A DNA stretch of 37,827 nucleotides from Candidatus Latescibacterota bacterium (GCA_021295695.1 JAGWBW010000004.1:1-37827); one strand, 5' to 3'; shown: positions 1 to 8,277, counted from the stretch's first letter. The notes: generated by a model not told the origin, from the letters alone. Program-made: numbers and translations.

Positions 1-862
1 GCAATGCGACCGCCCGCTGCGTGCGTTCATTTTCCGTTATCACATGGCGGCACCGCTTCAGAACAGTATCCGATAGCGCGCCACCGTAAACATCCAGCAT
101 CTCCATCGACACATCGCGCAGTGCCCGTATATCTGCTCCCATCGCCCCCGCGAGAAGCGAAACCCCACTTTCACAGGCAGACCGCCGATCATTATATGCC
201 GAATCCGTTAGCCCACGCGTCACGCCCGAGTTACAAATCACAATCTGCACACCATCGCCAAAAAGTGGCACAAGCTCAAACGAAAGATCGCGGCAATCGA
301 GAAATAGCGCGTGACCTGCCCTGCCATTTGCCGAGATAAACTGATCCATGATCCCGCAATTAACACCCACAAAATGATTCTCTGCACGCTGTCCCAAAAG
401 CGCCAGATCAGGTCCATTTATCTCAATGCGGTTTAACACAACCAACCCCTTGCCCACCGCCATCTCAACAGCAGCCGAACTGCTCAACCCCGCCCCCATA
501 GGCACATTGCCCACAATCGCCGCATCAAAACCACACAGTGAATACCCGAGTTTTTGAAACTCGCGCACCACCCCCTTTGGATAATCTGCCCAATTGCCCT
601 GTGCCTCCAACACATCATCGACCCGGAACTCAGCCACCTCTTCGTGCATCGCCGAGTAAATCCGCACCCGCGAATCAACCCTCGACCGCGCAGCAACAAC
701 CGCCCAGCGGTCAATCGCCGCGGGAAACACAAAGCCCTCATTGTAATCCGTGTGTTCTCCAATCAAATTGACGCGCCCCGGCGCCTGCACGGTGACATCC
801 GCCTGCCCCTCAAAAACCGACGTAAAAGCGTCTCGCGCCTGTGTGATAATAGGATGCAACAT
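1..862 (-). CDS. galK: Galactokinase (partial, C-terminus off the left edge)
   Basis: Phosphorylates alpha-D-galactose to galactose-1-phosphate with ATP, the first committed step of the Leloir pathway, in the cytoplasm. The frame stays open for 287 codons from the ATG at 862 to the window edge. It has the galactokinase signature GRVNLIGEHTDY (residues 29-40), the GHMP-kinase ATP loop PMGAGLSSSAA (121-131) and GIMDQF (170-175) with the expected catalytic Asp173 and Arg30. The family is about 380 residues long, so roughly the last quarter, with the third GHMP motif, lies outside. It starts five bases after the stop of the GalE-GalT gene, whose last codons (AAGGGG) supply the ribosome site, so the two are co-transcribed. 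Family assignment is very secure. Confidence 0.95.
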   Translation of the reverse strand, partial: MLHPIITQARDAFTSVFEGQADVTVQAPGRVNLIGEHTDYNEGFVFPAAIDRWAVVAARSRVDSRVRIYSAMHEEVAEFRVDDVLEAQGNWADYPKGVVREFQKLGYSLCGFDAAIVGNVPMGAGLSSSAAVEMAVGKGLVVLNRIEINGPDLALLGQRAENHFVGVNCGIMDQFISANGRAGHALFLDCRDLSFELVPLFGDGVQIVICNSGVTRGLTDSAYNDRRSACESGVSLLAGAMGADIRALRDVSMEMLDVYGGALSDTVLKRCRHVITENERTQRAVAL

Positions 863-867
863 TGCAA

Positions 868-3024
868 TTACCCCTTCTCGACTTTCCGCATCGCCCATCG
901 GATCTCCTCCGCCGTCATATCCGGATCTGAGGGATTGATGAGATTGCCAAAAATATCTGCTCCCACCACATGTTTTCGCAAACCAGGTCCCCGCAAAAGC
1001 GACGTAATGTGAATTTGCATGTGATAACCGCGATCTACGCCATCTGTTGGTGCTTGCATCAATGCCAGAGTATAGTGATACGGCGCGGCAAATAACCCGT
1101 CTAAGCCGCAGAGAACATCGCGCAAACCCGCAGCCAGATCGCACCGTTCTTCCCCATCCAAATCCAGCAAACTCGCAGCGTGTGCCTTCGGCACAATGAT
1201 CACATCGTAGGGAAATTGCGCGGCAAACGGAACATAAGCCATGACATGAGAGCGATCAACAATCACCCGCCGTCCATCCCCGGCTTCCACGCGATTGGCA
1301 TCGCACACAAAACAGCGCCCTGTTTTCTCGCGATAGGATTCAAACGTAACCAATTGCGGTTTCACCATCAAATCGGGAATCTCGCAATACGCATACACCT
1401 GTCCGTGTGGATGCGGTTGTGAATTGCCCATCACCGTGCCCCGGTTCTCAAAAATCAGCGGATACACAATCTCAGACACCTCCCCCAAGCGCCCGTAAAT
1501 CTCCGCCCAAGCGTCAACCACCTGCACGAACGCGTCCAAAGACAGCGTTGACAAACGCTGTGCGTGATTCGGCGCATAGACCACAACCTCGCAGACACCC
1601 CGAGATGTGCGCGAAAGATATGGTCCCAATTGCGCCTGCGTTTGATAGGCATCCCATACCAGCGTGGGAAAATCATTCTCAAATGCCCACACATCCTTAT
1701 AATTGGGATTCACATCGCCCGTCGCACGCGTATTCCCGGGACAAAGATAGCATTCGGGATCATAAGCCATATCATCTGAACCCTCCATAAGTTGCGTTTC
1801 TCCGCGCCAGGGTCTGTCTGCGCGATGGGCGGCGATATTGACCCACCGATTCCAAAAAGGATTGAATCTTTCCTCCTGTACAATCCGATATCCGTGAGGA
1901 TGAAGCCGATGCCAGTGATAGGCGGATTCCAGCGTCTCGTGTAGCGTTTCCCTCGCAGCCCATCCCATATCGCGCTGAATGCGACTCGCATCGGCGATAA
2001 GCGTTGCGGGATCGCCACTTCGCCGCGGTCCAATCGTTTCGGGAATCGCATGACCGGTCACTTCGCGCGCGGCTTCCAAAATCTCCCGAACACTCACGCC
2101 CTGTCCCTTACCGAGATTGTACGTCGCTGACCGCCCCCCTGCCAACAACATATCCAAACTCTTAATATGTGCATCGGCCAATTCCACCACAGAAATATAA
2201 TCTCGCACAGCCGTGCCATCGCAGGTTGCATAATCATCGCCAAAAACGGTCATCCTCTCGCGCTGCCCCAAAGCCACTTGCAAAACAATAGGGATCAAAT
2301 GCGTCTCGGGATCGTGATCTTCGCCGATCAACCGCGAGGAATCGGCACCTGCGGCATTAAAATAGCGGAGACAAACATATCGCCCACCAGTCTCTTGCTC
2401 GGCATATCGCAACATACATTCATCCATCATTTTCGTAATACCATAAACATTCGTGGGAATTTTTAGCAGGGCAATATCTTCTTCGCATAATTTGAAAACG
2501 ATGTGTTTGTCATACCATCCCAAAAGCATCTCAAAATTTACCGCAGCGGGCATCAATTGGCTGTTCTCAAAGCCGCCATCCGCGATCCAGGCCCGCTGAT
2601 AATTTTCCTTTAACGGAATATGTTCTGCGCGAGGTTCGCCATAAGTCGCCGCCGTAGATGATTTCACAATGGGCAATCCCTTGCCCACATCCAATAAATT
2701 CTGAAAAGCAATCACATTATTCTCAAAATACCTGTATGGCTCATCCTGGGACTCTCCCACCAGCGTCCGGGCGGCAAAATCGATAATACCGCAAAAATCG
2801 TGCCCCTCAAAAACAGAAGCCAGAGCACTGCGATCGAGCAAATTGACATGCTCGAAACAGAATTGCTCTGGCCCATACACCCGCTCAAACAAAGTGACAA
2901 CTTCCCGGTGCCCAGTTGACAGGTCATCCAGTACCACAACCCGGCGATGGTCTTCCAACAGACGCCGAACCGTGTGACTGCCAACATAGCCCGCCCCACC
3001 CGTCACCAAAACAGCGTCCATCAT
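868..3024 (-). CDS. galE-galT: GalE-GalT fusion: UDP-glucose 4-epimerase + galactose-1-phosphate uridylyltransferase
   Basis: A single 718-residue frame carries two Leloir enzymes. Residues 1-379 are a GalE short-chain dehydrogenase: NAD loop GGAGYVGS (9-16), Ser/Thr motif SSTAATYG (122-129) and YxxxK (Tyr194, Lys198). Residues from about 383 are GalT: RFNPFWNRWV start, zinc-type CYLC (Cys425, Cys428), and HPHGQ (538-542) with the nucleophile expected at His540. The linker is only a few residues and no stop or frameshift lies between. GalE is about 40 residues longer than usual because of an insert between the catalytic Ser/Thr and Tyr. I chose the ATG at 3024, which has AGAGGAG five bases upstream (3030-3036) and begins MMDAVLVTGG; an upstream in-frame ATG at 3084 lacks such support. 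The second ATG (3021) is equally possible. The gene heads the galET-galK operon. Confidence 0.93.
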   Translation of the reverse strand: MMDAVLVTGGAGYVGSHTVRRLLEDHRRVVVLDDLSTGHREVVTLFERVYGPEQFCFEHVNLLDRSALASVFEGHDFCGIIDFAARTLVGESQDEPYRYFENNVIAFQNLLDVGKGLPIVKSSTAATYGEPRAEHIPLKENYQRAWIADGGFENSQLMPAAVNFEMLLGWYDKHIVFKLCEEDIALLKIPTNVYGITKMMDECMLRYAEQETGGRYVCLRYFNAAGADSSRLIGEDHDPETHLIPIVLQVALGQRERMTVFGDDYATCDGTAVRDYISVVELADAHIKSLDMLLAGGRSATYNLGKGQGVSVREILEAAREVTGHAIPETIGPRRSGDPATLIADASRIQRDMGWAARETLHETLESAYHWHRLHPHGYRIVQEERFNPFWNRWVNIAAHRADRPWRGETQLMEGSDDMAYDPECYLCPGNTRATGDVNPNYKDVWAFENDFPTLVWDAYQTQAQLGPYLSRTSRGVCEVVVYAPNHAQRLSTLSLDAFVQVVDAWAEIYGRLGEVSEIVYPLIFENRGTVMGNSQPHPHGQVYAYCEIPDLMVKPQLVTFESYREKTGRCFVCDANRVEAGDGRRVIVDRSHVMAYVPFAAQFPYDVIIVPKAHAASLLDLDGEERCDLAAGLRDVLCGLDGLFAAPYHYTLALMQAPTDGVDRGYHMQIHITSLLRGPGLRKHVVGADIFGNLINPSDPDMTAEEIRWAMRKVEKG

Positions 3025-3057
3025 ACCTGCTCCTCTAAAAAACTGAAAAAAATTATC

Positions 3058-3082
3058 GCACAATAAAATATACACATTGTGC
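3058..3082. promoter_or_regulatory. Inverted repeat upstream of galET, possible operator
   Basis: GCACAAT (3058-3064) and ATTGTGC (3076-3082) form a perfect 7-base dyad separated by 11 bases, 34 bases upstream of the galET start. The spacing between half-sites, 18 bases centre to centre, suits a dimeric helix-turn-helix repressor. I see no convincing -35/-10 pair for galET; a GATAAT with an extended-10-like TGC before it (minus strand, about 3051-3059) overlaps the left arm. Regulatory role is inference. Confidence 0.35.
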
Positions 3083-3137
3083 AAGCAGAGACTGTACTAT
3101 TTTTAGAACGCAATTATGCCTCGCATTTGTTTTCAGC

Positions 3138-3166
3138 TTGACATCTCGCCATAAAGGTCTTATTCT
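3138..3166 (+). promoter_or_regulatory. Sigma-70 promoter of greA
   Basis: TTGACA (3138-3143), a 17-base spacer, then TATTCT (3161-3166). A transcript starting near 3173 would have a leader of about 110 bases before the greA ATG at 3282. Confidence 0.8.
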
Positions 3167-3221
3167 TTGCACATATAGACGATACACAACTCTTTACATG
3201 TTAATGCTGTATGTAAAAAAG

Positions 3222-3262
3222 TCTATCTCGAAACCCAATATCGGCTTCCGAGATAGATTTTT
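3222..3262 (+). promoter_or_regulatory. greA leader hairpin with U-run (possible attenuator)
   Basis: TCTATCTCG (3222-3230) pairs perfectly with CGAGATAGA (3249-3257) across an 18-base loop and is followed by five T residues (3258-3262). It lies between the greA promoter and start codon. This is the layout of a leader terminator, but the stem is modest in GC and the loop is large, so function is uncertain. Confidence 0.45.
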
Positions 3263-3281
3263 CATTTCATGGGATATTATT

Positions 3282-3755
3282 ATGGACCGCGTTTACTTGA
3301 CCAAAAGCGGATATGAGAAAATTCGAACTGAGTTGATCCGTCTGCAAACCAAAGAGCGACCACATGTCATTGAGGCAATCAGAAAGGCGCGCGAGTTTGG
3401 CGACCTGAGCGAAAACGCCGAATACCACGCAGCCAAAGAGCGACAGGCATTTCTCGAAAAGAAAATTGCTGAATTGCAAGAAAAACTCACGAACTCGGAA
3501 ATTATCGACGAAAGCCAAATTCCCAAAGATAAAGCCTATTTGGGTGCGACGGTTAAATTACAAGATAAAAAAAATGGCAAAAAAATGCAGTACACGCTGG
3601 TCACCGTAGATGAAGCCGATTTTGACCAGAAAAAAATATCGACAGCATCTCCAATTGGCAAAGCCCTTTTAGGCAAAGGCGTTGGCGAGGTCGTCGATGT
3701 ACAAGTGCCCGTCGGCATACTCACTTATGAGATTCTCGATATATCAAGAGACTAA
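3282..3755 (+). CDS. greA: Transcription elongation factor GreA
   Basis: Binds the RNA polymerase secondary channel and stimulates cleavage of backtracked RNA. The 157-residue protein has the normal family length. Residues 1-75 form the N-terminal coiled coil with the tip motif FGDLSENAEYHAAKE, placing Asp41 and Glu44 exactly where the Mg-coordinating acids lie in E. coli GreA. The C-terminal FKBP-like domain ends with SPIGKALLGKGVGE and a VPVGILTYEIL strand. The frame extends upstream, but MDRVYLTKSGYEKI is the usual GreA beginning, so I place the start at 3282; GGGA at 3271-3274 is the only ribosome-site match. It is the only plus-strand gene on the left side, divergent from galET and convergent with the ribosomal array. 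Confidence 0.96.
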   Translation: MDRVYLTKSGYEKIRTELIRLQTKERPHVIEAIRKAREFGDLSENAEYHAAKERQAFLEKKIAELQEKLTNSEIIDESQIPKDKAYLGATVKLQDKKNGKKMQYTLVTVDEADFDQKKISTASPIGKALLGKGVGEVVDVQVPVGILTYEILDISRD

Positions 3756-3770
3756 ATTTTTTATATAAAC

Positions 3771-3812
3771 AAAAAAAGGGCAAATCGACATCTGTCGATT
3801 TGCCCTTTTAAA
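3771..3812. terminator. Bidirectional intrinsic terminator between greA and rplQ
   Basis: GGGCAAATCGAC (3778-3789) pairs with GTCGATTTGCCC (3794-3805), flanked by seven A residues (3771-3777) and four T residues (3806-3809). Read on the minus strand it has a T7 tail and would end the whole ribosomal array; read on the plus strand it ends greA. Confidence 0.92.
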
Positions 3813-3824
3813 ATACAGAAAAAG

Positions 3825-4271
3825 TCAAGCGTCTTTTTTGTTTTCCTCTACAACTTCATCTTCTTCACCCGAAGTATCAGACTCGGTTTCCACATCATCG
3901 GTTTCGGATATTGCGCCATCGGACACCAGCTCAATCAAACACAATTCGCTGCTGTCACCTCGTCTGGGACCGAGCTTGAAAATGCGCGTATATCCGCCAC
4001 TTCGGTCGGCAAATGAAGGTCCAATTTCTTCAAATAACTTTGTGAGCACCACCTTATTCTGAATCCGTCGCAAGACTTGACGCCGCGCATGCAAGTCGCC
4101 ACGCTTGGCAAAAGAAATCAATCGTTCGGCGACGCCGCGCAATTCTTTCGCCTTTGGCAGTGTAGTACGCACCTTGCCGTTGTCAAACAGAGATGTGGCC
4201 ATATTGTTGATCATGGCTTTTCTATGGCTCGCTGTGCGACCCAGCTTTCTGCCCCTTTTCCCGTGCCTCAT
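3825..4271 (-). CDS. rplQ: 50S ribosomal protein L17
   Basis: Large-subunit protein near the exit tunnel region. MRHGKRGRKLGRTASHRKAM is the standard L17 opening, and the core runs to about residue 117 (ELCLIELV). A further 31 residues form a strongly acidic tail (ETDDVETESD, GEEDEVVEEN) that is not part of the minimal L17 fold; tails of this sort vary between lineages. It is the last gene of the array, 11 bases after rpoA and just before the bidirectional terminator, the usual alpha-operon position. GAGG lies upstream of the ATG. Confidence 0.96.
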   Translation of the reverse strand: MRHGKRGRKLGRTASHRKAMINNMATSLFDNGKVRTTLPKAKELRGVAERLISFAKRGDLHARRQVLRRIQNKVVLTKLFEEIGPSFADRSGGYTRIFKLGPRRGDSSELCLIELVSDGAISETDDVETESDTSGEEDEVVEENKKDA

Positions 4272-4282
4272 TGGTTTCCTCG

Positions 4283-5299
4283 TTAAAATTCGTCGTCCAA
4301 AATCGAGACGTGCTCAGATTTGGAAGCGACTTCTTGATATTTGCCTACATCAATGCCAAATGCGATGCCCAGATTTTCGAGAATAGCTGTCAATTCATTG
4401 AGTGATTTGCGACCAAAATTTCGGAATTTGAGCATTTCATTTTCCGTTTTTTGGACGAGGTCTTCAAGTGTTATAATATTGGCTGCTTTTAGGCAATTGG
4501 CCGACCGCACCGACAATTCCAACTCATCTACAGGCATCTTGAGCAGTCCTGCAATGCGGCGCGTTTCTTCATCGACCACTTCCTCTAATTCTTCTTCTGG
4601 CTCTTCTTCAAAGTTGATAAACAATTCGAGATGATCTTTCAATATTCTCGCAGCATGAGCCACCGCATCATCGGGGCGCACAACGCTGTTTGTCCAAACA
4701 GCTAATGAAAGTTTATCATAGTCGGTCTGCTGTCCCACTCGCGCATTATCGATTTCATAATGCACTTTGCGGATTGGCGAAAAAGCAGCATCCATCACAA
4801 TAGTCCCCATGGGCTGCTCTACCTGCTTGTTTGCTTCTGCCAGTACATAACCCCGACCTTTTCCAACGGTGATTTCCATTTCGAGCACACCGTCTTTGTC
4901 GAGTGTTGCAATATGCAAATCGGGATTCATCACTTCGACATCAGCATCGACTTGCAAATCGCCGGCCTTGAGTTCACCCGGCCCTTCTTTTTTTACATAT
5001 AGCAATTTGTCTGCATCTGTATGTACGCGCAGACAAATTTCCTTAAGATTTAGAACGATTTCCGTCACATCTTCCTCAACGCCCTCGACCACGGTAAACT
5101 CGTGCTGAATTCCTTCAATTTTCACGGCCTTAATTGCCGCCCCCTCAATGGAGGAAAGCAATACACGGCGCAAAGCATTTCCAATCGTAGCACCAAACCC
5201 ACGCTCGAGAGGCTGAACACTAAACAGGCCGTAATTGTCACTCAGGCTTTCTTCATCGATCTGTACAAATCGAGGCATTTGAAAATTTTTTGCGTCCAT
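4283..5299 (-). CDS. rpoA: DNA-directed RNA polymerase subunit alpha
   Basis: The alpha dimer nucleates RNA polymerase assembly, and its C-terminal domain contacts UP elements and activators. The N-terminal domain shows GFGATIGNALRRVLLSS and GRGYVLAE; a very acidic hinge (EEEPEEELEEVVDEE) leads to the C-terminal domain with LELSVRSANCLKAANI and FGRKSLNEL. I place the start at ATG 5299, which has AGGAG nine bases upstream; this gives 338 residues. An in-frame ATG at 5326 would add nine residues but overlaps the rpsD stop and lacks a ribosome site. It lies between rpsD and rplQ, as in most bacteria. Confidence 0.96.
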   Translation of the reverse strand: MDAKNFQMPRFVQIDEESLSDNYGLFSVQPLERGFGATIGNALRRVLLSSIEGAAIKAVKIEGIQHEFTVVEGVEEDVTEIVLNLKEICLRVHTDADKLLYVKKEGPGELKAGDLQVDADVEVMNPDLHIATLDKDGVLEMEITVGKGRGYVLAEANKQVEQPMGTIVMDAAFSPIRKVHYEIDNARVGQQTDYDKLSLAVWTNSVVRPDDAVAHAARILKDHLELFINFEEEPEEELEEVVDEETRRIAGLLKMPVDELELSVRSANCLKAANIITLEDLVQKTENEMLKFRNFGRKSLNELTAILENLGIAFGIDVGKYQEVASKSEHVSILDDEF

Positions 5300-5325
5300 A
5301 AACAAAAGCTCCTGGTGCGCGTCCA

Positions 5326-5955
5326 TTACTTAGAGTAAAGCTCAACAATGAGTTGCTCTTCAACAGGCGTCGGTATATCATCACGCTTTGGATATTCTAC
5401 AAGCGTACCACTCAAATTCACTTTATCTACCAAAATCCAGGGCGATTGAGCTGCATCGCCTGTGCGCTTGAGTGCATCGTGAATGAGTTGCAATTGGCGA
5501 CTTTTTTCTCGTACCTGAACAGTATCTCCCGGCGAAACCTGGAATGAAGGAATATCCACGGTTCGCCCATTGACAGCAATATGGCGATGCCGCACGAGTT
5601 GCCGCGCTGATTTTCGAGACGGCGCAAAACCCAAACGATATATCAGGTTGTCCAGACGACATTCGAGCATCTGCAAAAGCAATTCACCCGTCACGCCCTT
5701 TCTGCGAGCGGCTTTTGAATAATACGTGCGAAACTGATTTTCCAACACGCCGTAGATACGCTTTGTTTTTTGTTTTTCGCGGAGCTGAAGTGCGTATTCC
5801 GATGGCTTTCGACGCATGTTTTGTCCATGCATGCCGGGCGCATAACTGCGTCGATCAAATGAACATTTGTCCATTTGACATCGCGCACCTTTGAGAAACA
5901 ATTTCATGCCTTCTCGGCGACATAATTTACAATTTGGGCCAGTGTATCTCGCCAT
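5326..5955 (-). CDS. rpsD: 30S ribosomal protein S4
   Basis: Primary 16S rRNA-binding protein that starts body assembly of the small subunit. The 209-residue protein has the zinc-type N-terminus with Cys9, Cys12, Cys26 and Cys31 and the conserved [13 protein letters not shown]. The S4 RNA-binding domain ([20 protein letters not shown], then [13 protein letters not shown]) follows. In E. coli S4 is the translational repressor of the alpha operon; no pseudoknot-like target was worked out here. It lies 23 bases after rpsK and 26 before rpoA. Confidence 0.97.
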   Translation of the reverse strand: MARYTGPNCKLCRREGMKLFLKGARCQMDKCSFDRRSYAPGMHGQNMRRKPSEYALQLREKQKTKRIYGVLENQFRTYYSKAARRKGVTGELLLQMLECRLDNLIYRLGFAPSRKSARQLVRHRHIAVNGRTVDIPSFQVSPGDTVQVREKSRQLQLIHDALKRTGDAAQSPWILVDKVNLSGTLVEYPKRDDIPTPVEEQLIVELYSK

Positions 5956-5978
5956 TCAATATCTCCCTGTTTTCTGTG

Positions 5979-6362
5979 TTAAACGCGACGGCGCTTAGGA
6001 GGGCGGCAACCATTGTGCGGAATTGGGGTAACATCTTTGATCGCTGAAATTTCCAATCCAGCCCCCTGCAGCGATCGCACAGCGGCTTCTCGTCCCACGC
6101 CAGGTCCTTTGACCCAGACTTCCACCCGGCGCAAACCCATTGCCATCGCTTCTCTCGCCGCATCCGTAGCGGCCAGCTGAGCAGCATAGGGCGTGCTTTT
6201 TCTCGATCCTTTAAACCCGACTTTCCCAGTTGATGACCAGGAAATAACTCTGCCTTCACGGTCACTCAGGGTGACAATAGTATTGTTAAAACTGGCATTG
6301 ACATGTGCGACGCCATGGGCTTCGACGCGTCTGTTTCGTCGTCTTCCTCTTCTCACTGCCAA
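5979..6362 (-). CDS. rpsK: 30S ribosomal protein S11 (TTG start)
   Basis: Platform protein that, with S7, shapes the mRNA exit channel. [31 protein letters not shown] and the C-terminal [13 protein letters not shown] are typical. The frame is open further upstream to an ATG at 6455, but that would overlap rpsM and add a non-family tail. TTG at 6362 gives [17 protein letters not shown] and 127 residues, the normal length, with AAGGAGG six bases upstream. I infer TTG as the true start. Gap to rpsM is 34 bases. Confidence 0.95.
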   Translation of the reverse strand: MAVRRGRRRNRRVEAHGVAHVNASFNNTIVTLSDREGRVISWSSTGKVGFKGSRKSTPYAAQLAATDAAREAMAMGLRRVEVWVKGPGVGREAAVRSLQGAGLEISAIKDVTPIPHNGCRPPKRRRV

Positions 6363-6396
6363 ACGACTCCTCCTTTGATTGTCGTGCCGCGTTTGG

Positions 6397-6771
6397 TTAT
6401 GCGCTTCGCCTTCGACTGCCAATACCAGGTTTTTTTCCCTTGCGCGTCCTGGCATTGGTACGCGTCCGCTGACCTCTCACCGGCAAACCGCGACGCCATC
6501 GCAAACCGCGATAGCATCCAATATCCATCAATCGCTTGATATTCATTGCAACTTCGCTTCGCAGGTTTCCTTCAACCTTGTATTCGCCTTCAACAACTGA
6601 ACGCAATTTGGTGACTTCCTCATCAGTCAAAGCATCTACGCGCGTATCACGCGAAATTTGCGTCTGTGTCAAAATTCTTTGTGACGTGCTCAAACCAATG
6701 CCCAAAATATATGTCAACGCAACTTCCACGCGCTTTTCTCTGGGAATATCTACACCTGCAATTCGGGCCAT
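6397..6771 (-). CDS. rpsM: 30S ribosomal protein S13
   Basis: Head protein that contacts the P-site tRNA and the L5 bridge. It begins [22 protein letters not shown] and ends with the basic [16 protein letters not shown] tail near the tRNA. At 124 residues it is full length. It leads the alpha group directly after rpmJ (21 bases), with AGGAG upstream of the ATG. Confidence 0.97.
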   Translation of the reverse strand: MARIAGVDIPREKRVEVALTYILGIGLSTSQRILTQTQISRDTRVDALTDEEVTKLRSVVEGEYKVEGNLRSEVAMNIKRLMDIGCYRGLRWRRGLPVRGQRTRTNARTRKGKKPGIGSRRRSA

Positions 6772-6792
6772 GTGATTGCGTCTCCTATGAGG

Positions 6793-6909
6793 TTATCCCT
6801 GTCGCTGTTTGTGTCGCGGGTTGACTTTGCAAATCACGCGCACGACACCGCGTCGGCGAACGATCTTGCAGTGATTGCAACGACGGCGAACAGATGATTG
6901 GACTTTCAT
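6793..6909 (-). CDS. rpmJ: 50S ribosomal protein L36 (zinc type)
   Basis: A 38-residue protein beginning [15 protein letters not shown], with the zinc ligands Cys11, Cys14, Cys27 and His33 in place, so this is the zinc-binding form. It is too short to stand out as an open frame but is certain from sequence and position between secY (27 bases) and rpsM (21 bases). GGAGA precedes the ATG at 6909. adk, map and infA, which often sit between secY and rpmJ, are absent. Confidence 0.95.
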   Translation of the reverse strand: MKVQSSVRRRCNHCKIVRRRGVVRVICKVNPRHKQRQG

Positions 6910-6936
6910 AAATAAATCTCCAGCATTTTGAGTAAA

Positions 6937-8277
6937 TCAGGCTCGGCGCCCTCGAATGCGACCTTTTTTCATAAATCCATCGTAGTGACGCATCAGCAAA
7001 TGCGATTCAACCTGCTGTAAAGTGTCGAGTGCCACACCGACCATAATCAACAAACCCGTGCCGCCAAATACTTGTTCAAGGCCAGGATGCACCCCCATAG
7101 AATTAATAATAAAGTATGGGCCAACGGCTATTGCAGCTAAGAAAATCGCACCTGGCATGTTGATCCGCGTAAGTACCCGATCAATAAAATCTGACGTGCG
7201 TTTGCCCGGCCTGACGCCGGGAATAAATCCGCCTTGCCGTTTCATATTATCAGCCAGATCAATCGGATTAAACACAATGGCGGTATAAAAATAAGCAAAG
7301 AAAATAACCAGCAAGGAGTAAATCGACCAGTAGGGCAATGACACCCAGGACATACTCGGCGTAAAAGCAGCCGCGAGATTTTGCATAAATTCATTATTAG
7401 GGGCAAATCCCGCCATTGTCGCAGGTAAAAACATAATGGCTTGAGCAAAAATAATAGGCATCACGCCAGACGTATTGACTTTGAGTGGTATATGCGTGCT
7501 TTGCCCACCATATACCCGGCGCCCAACGACGCGTTTGGCGTATTGTACCGGAATTTTACGCGTACCTTGTGTGATGAGCACCACCAGGGCGGTCAATGCA
7601 ACAACAATAACTAAAACGGCTATTTCGATCAAAATTGGTTTGTCATTGGTCACAAAATCCCGATATTCCTGCCGCACGACAAAGGGCAATGCCGCAATAA
7701 TGCCAATAAAAATGAGTAGCGACATCCCATTGCCAATGCCGTGTGCATCAATCTGTTCTCCCAGCCACATAATAAACACGGTTCCGGCAGTAATTGTCAG
7801 TACAGTCAACAACCGAAAGCCCCATCCGGGATAGAGTACAACCGAAAGACCAGTATCTGGCGACTGCAGGCTTTCCAGGAAAAAACTCACCCCCAAAGAC
7901 TGTGCTGCTGCCAGTGCAACTGTACCATATCGCGTATATTGAATGATTTTTTTCCGGCCTGCTTCCCCTTCTTTTTGTAGCTTTTGCAGGGATGGCACCA
8001 CAGCACCCATCAATTGAAAAATAATGGACGCACTAATATAAGGCATAATACCCAGTGCAAATACCGTCGCACGGGTGAACGCCCCACCTACAAACATGTC
8101 GTAGAGACCGAAGATCGTTTGGCTGGTGCCTGCAAAAAATTCACCCAGGGCAACCCGATCTATTCCCGGTATGGGGATCTGCCCACCCAGACGATAAATC
8201 GCCAGAATACCCAGCGTAAATAATACCTTATTTCGCAGTTCCGGAATCTTAAAAACGCTCTTGATGCTCTCGAGCAA
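6937..8277 (-). CDS. secY: Protein translocase subunit SecY
   Basis: Channel-forming subunit of the SecYEG translocon in the inner membrane. It has ten hydrophobic segments, the family's plug and TM2 region (FALGIMPYISASIIFQLM) and the cytoplasmic C5 loop GVRPGKRTSDFIDRVLTRI that contacts SecA and the ribosome. Length is about 446 residues. Two starts compete: GTG at 8280 lies only two bases from the GGAGG, whereas TTG at 8277 has five, so I favour TTG (MLESIKSVFKIPELRNK). Upstream rplO ends 22 bases away. The basic RGRRA end is normal. Confidence 0.97.
   Translation of the reverse strand: MLESIKSVFKIPELRNKVLFTLGILAIYRLGGQIPIPGIDRVALGEFFAGTSQTIFGLYDMFVGGAFTRATVFALGIMPYISASIIFQLMGAVVPSLQKLQKEGEAGRKKIIQYTRYGTVALAAAQSLGVSFFLESLQSPDTGLSVVLYPGWGFRLLTVLTITAGTVFIMWLGEQIDAHGIGNGMSLLIFIGIIAALPFVVRQEYRDFVTNDKPILIEIAVLVIVVALTALVVLITQGTRKIPVQYAKRVVGRRVYGGQSTHIPLKVNTSGVMPIIFAQAIMFLPATMAGFAPNNEFMQNLAAAFTPSMSWVSLPYWSIYSLLVIFFAYFYTAIVFNPIDLADNMKRQGGFIPGVRPGKRTSDFIDRVLTRINMPGAIFLAAIAVGPYFIINSMGVHPGLEQVFGGTGLLIMVGVALDTLQQVESHLLMRHYDGFMKKGRIRGRRA

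Noticed and set aside
4-771. Several open frames of 60-110 codons on both strands at the left edge
   Set aside because: They lie over galK in other frames. The galK frame itself is continuous from 862 to the edge with all family motifs, so these are shadows.
4-862. Frameshifted or broken galK
   Set aside because: Translation of the minus strand from 862 gives 287 uninterrupted residues with all expected motifs; it is only cut by the window edge.
3084-3084. Longer GalE-GalT N-terminus from the ATG at 3084
   Set aside because: The extra 20 residues precede the GalE fold, cross the dyad region and have no ribosome site, whereas AGAGGAG precedes the ATG at 3024.
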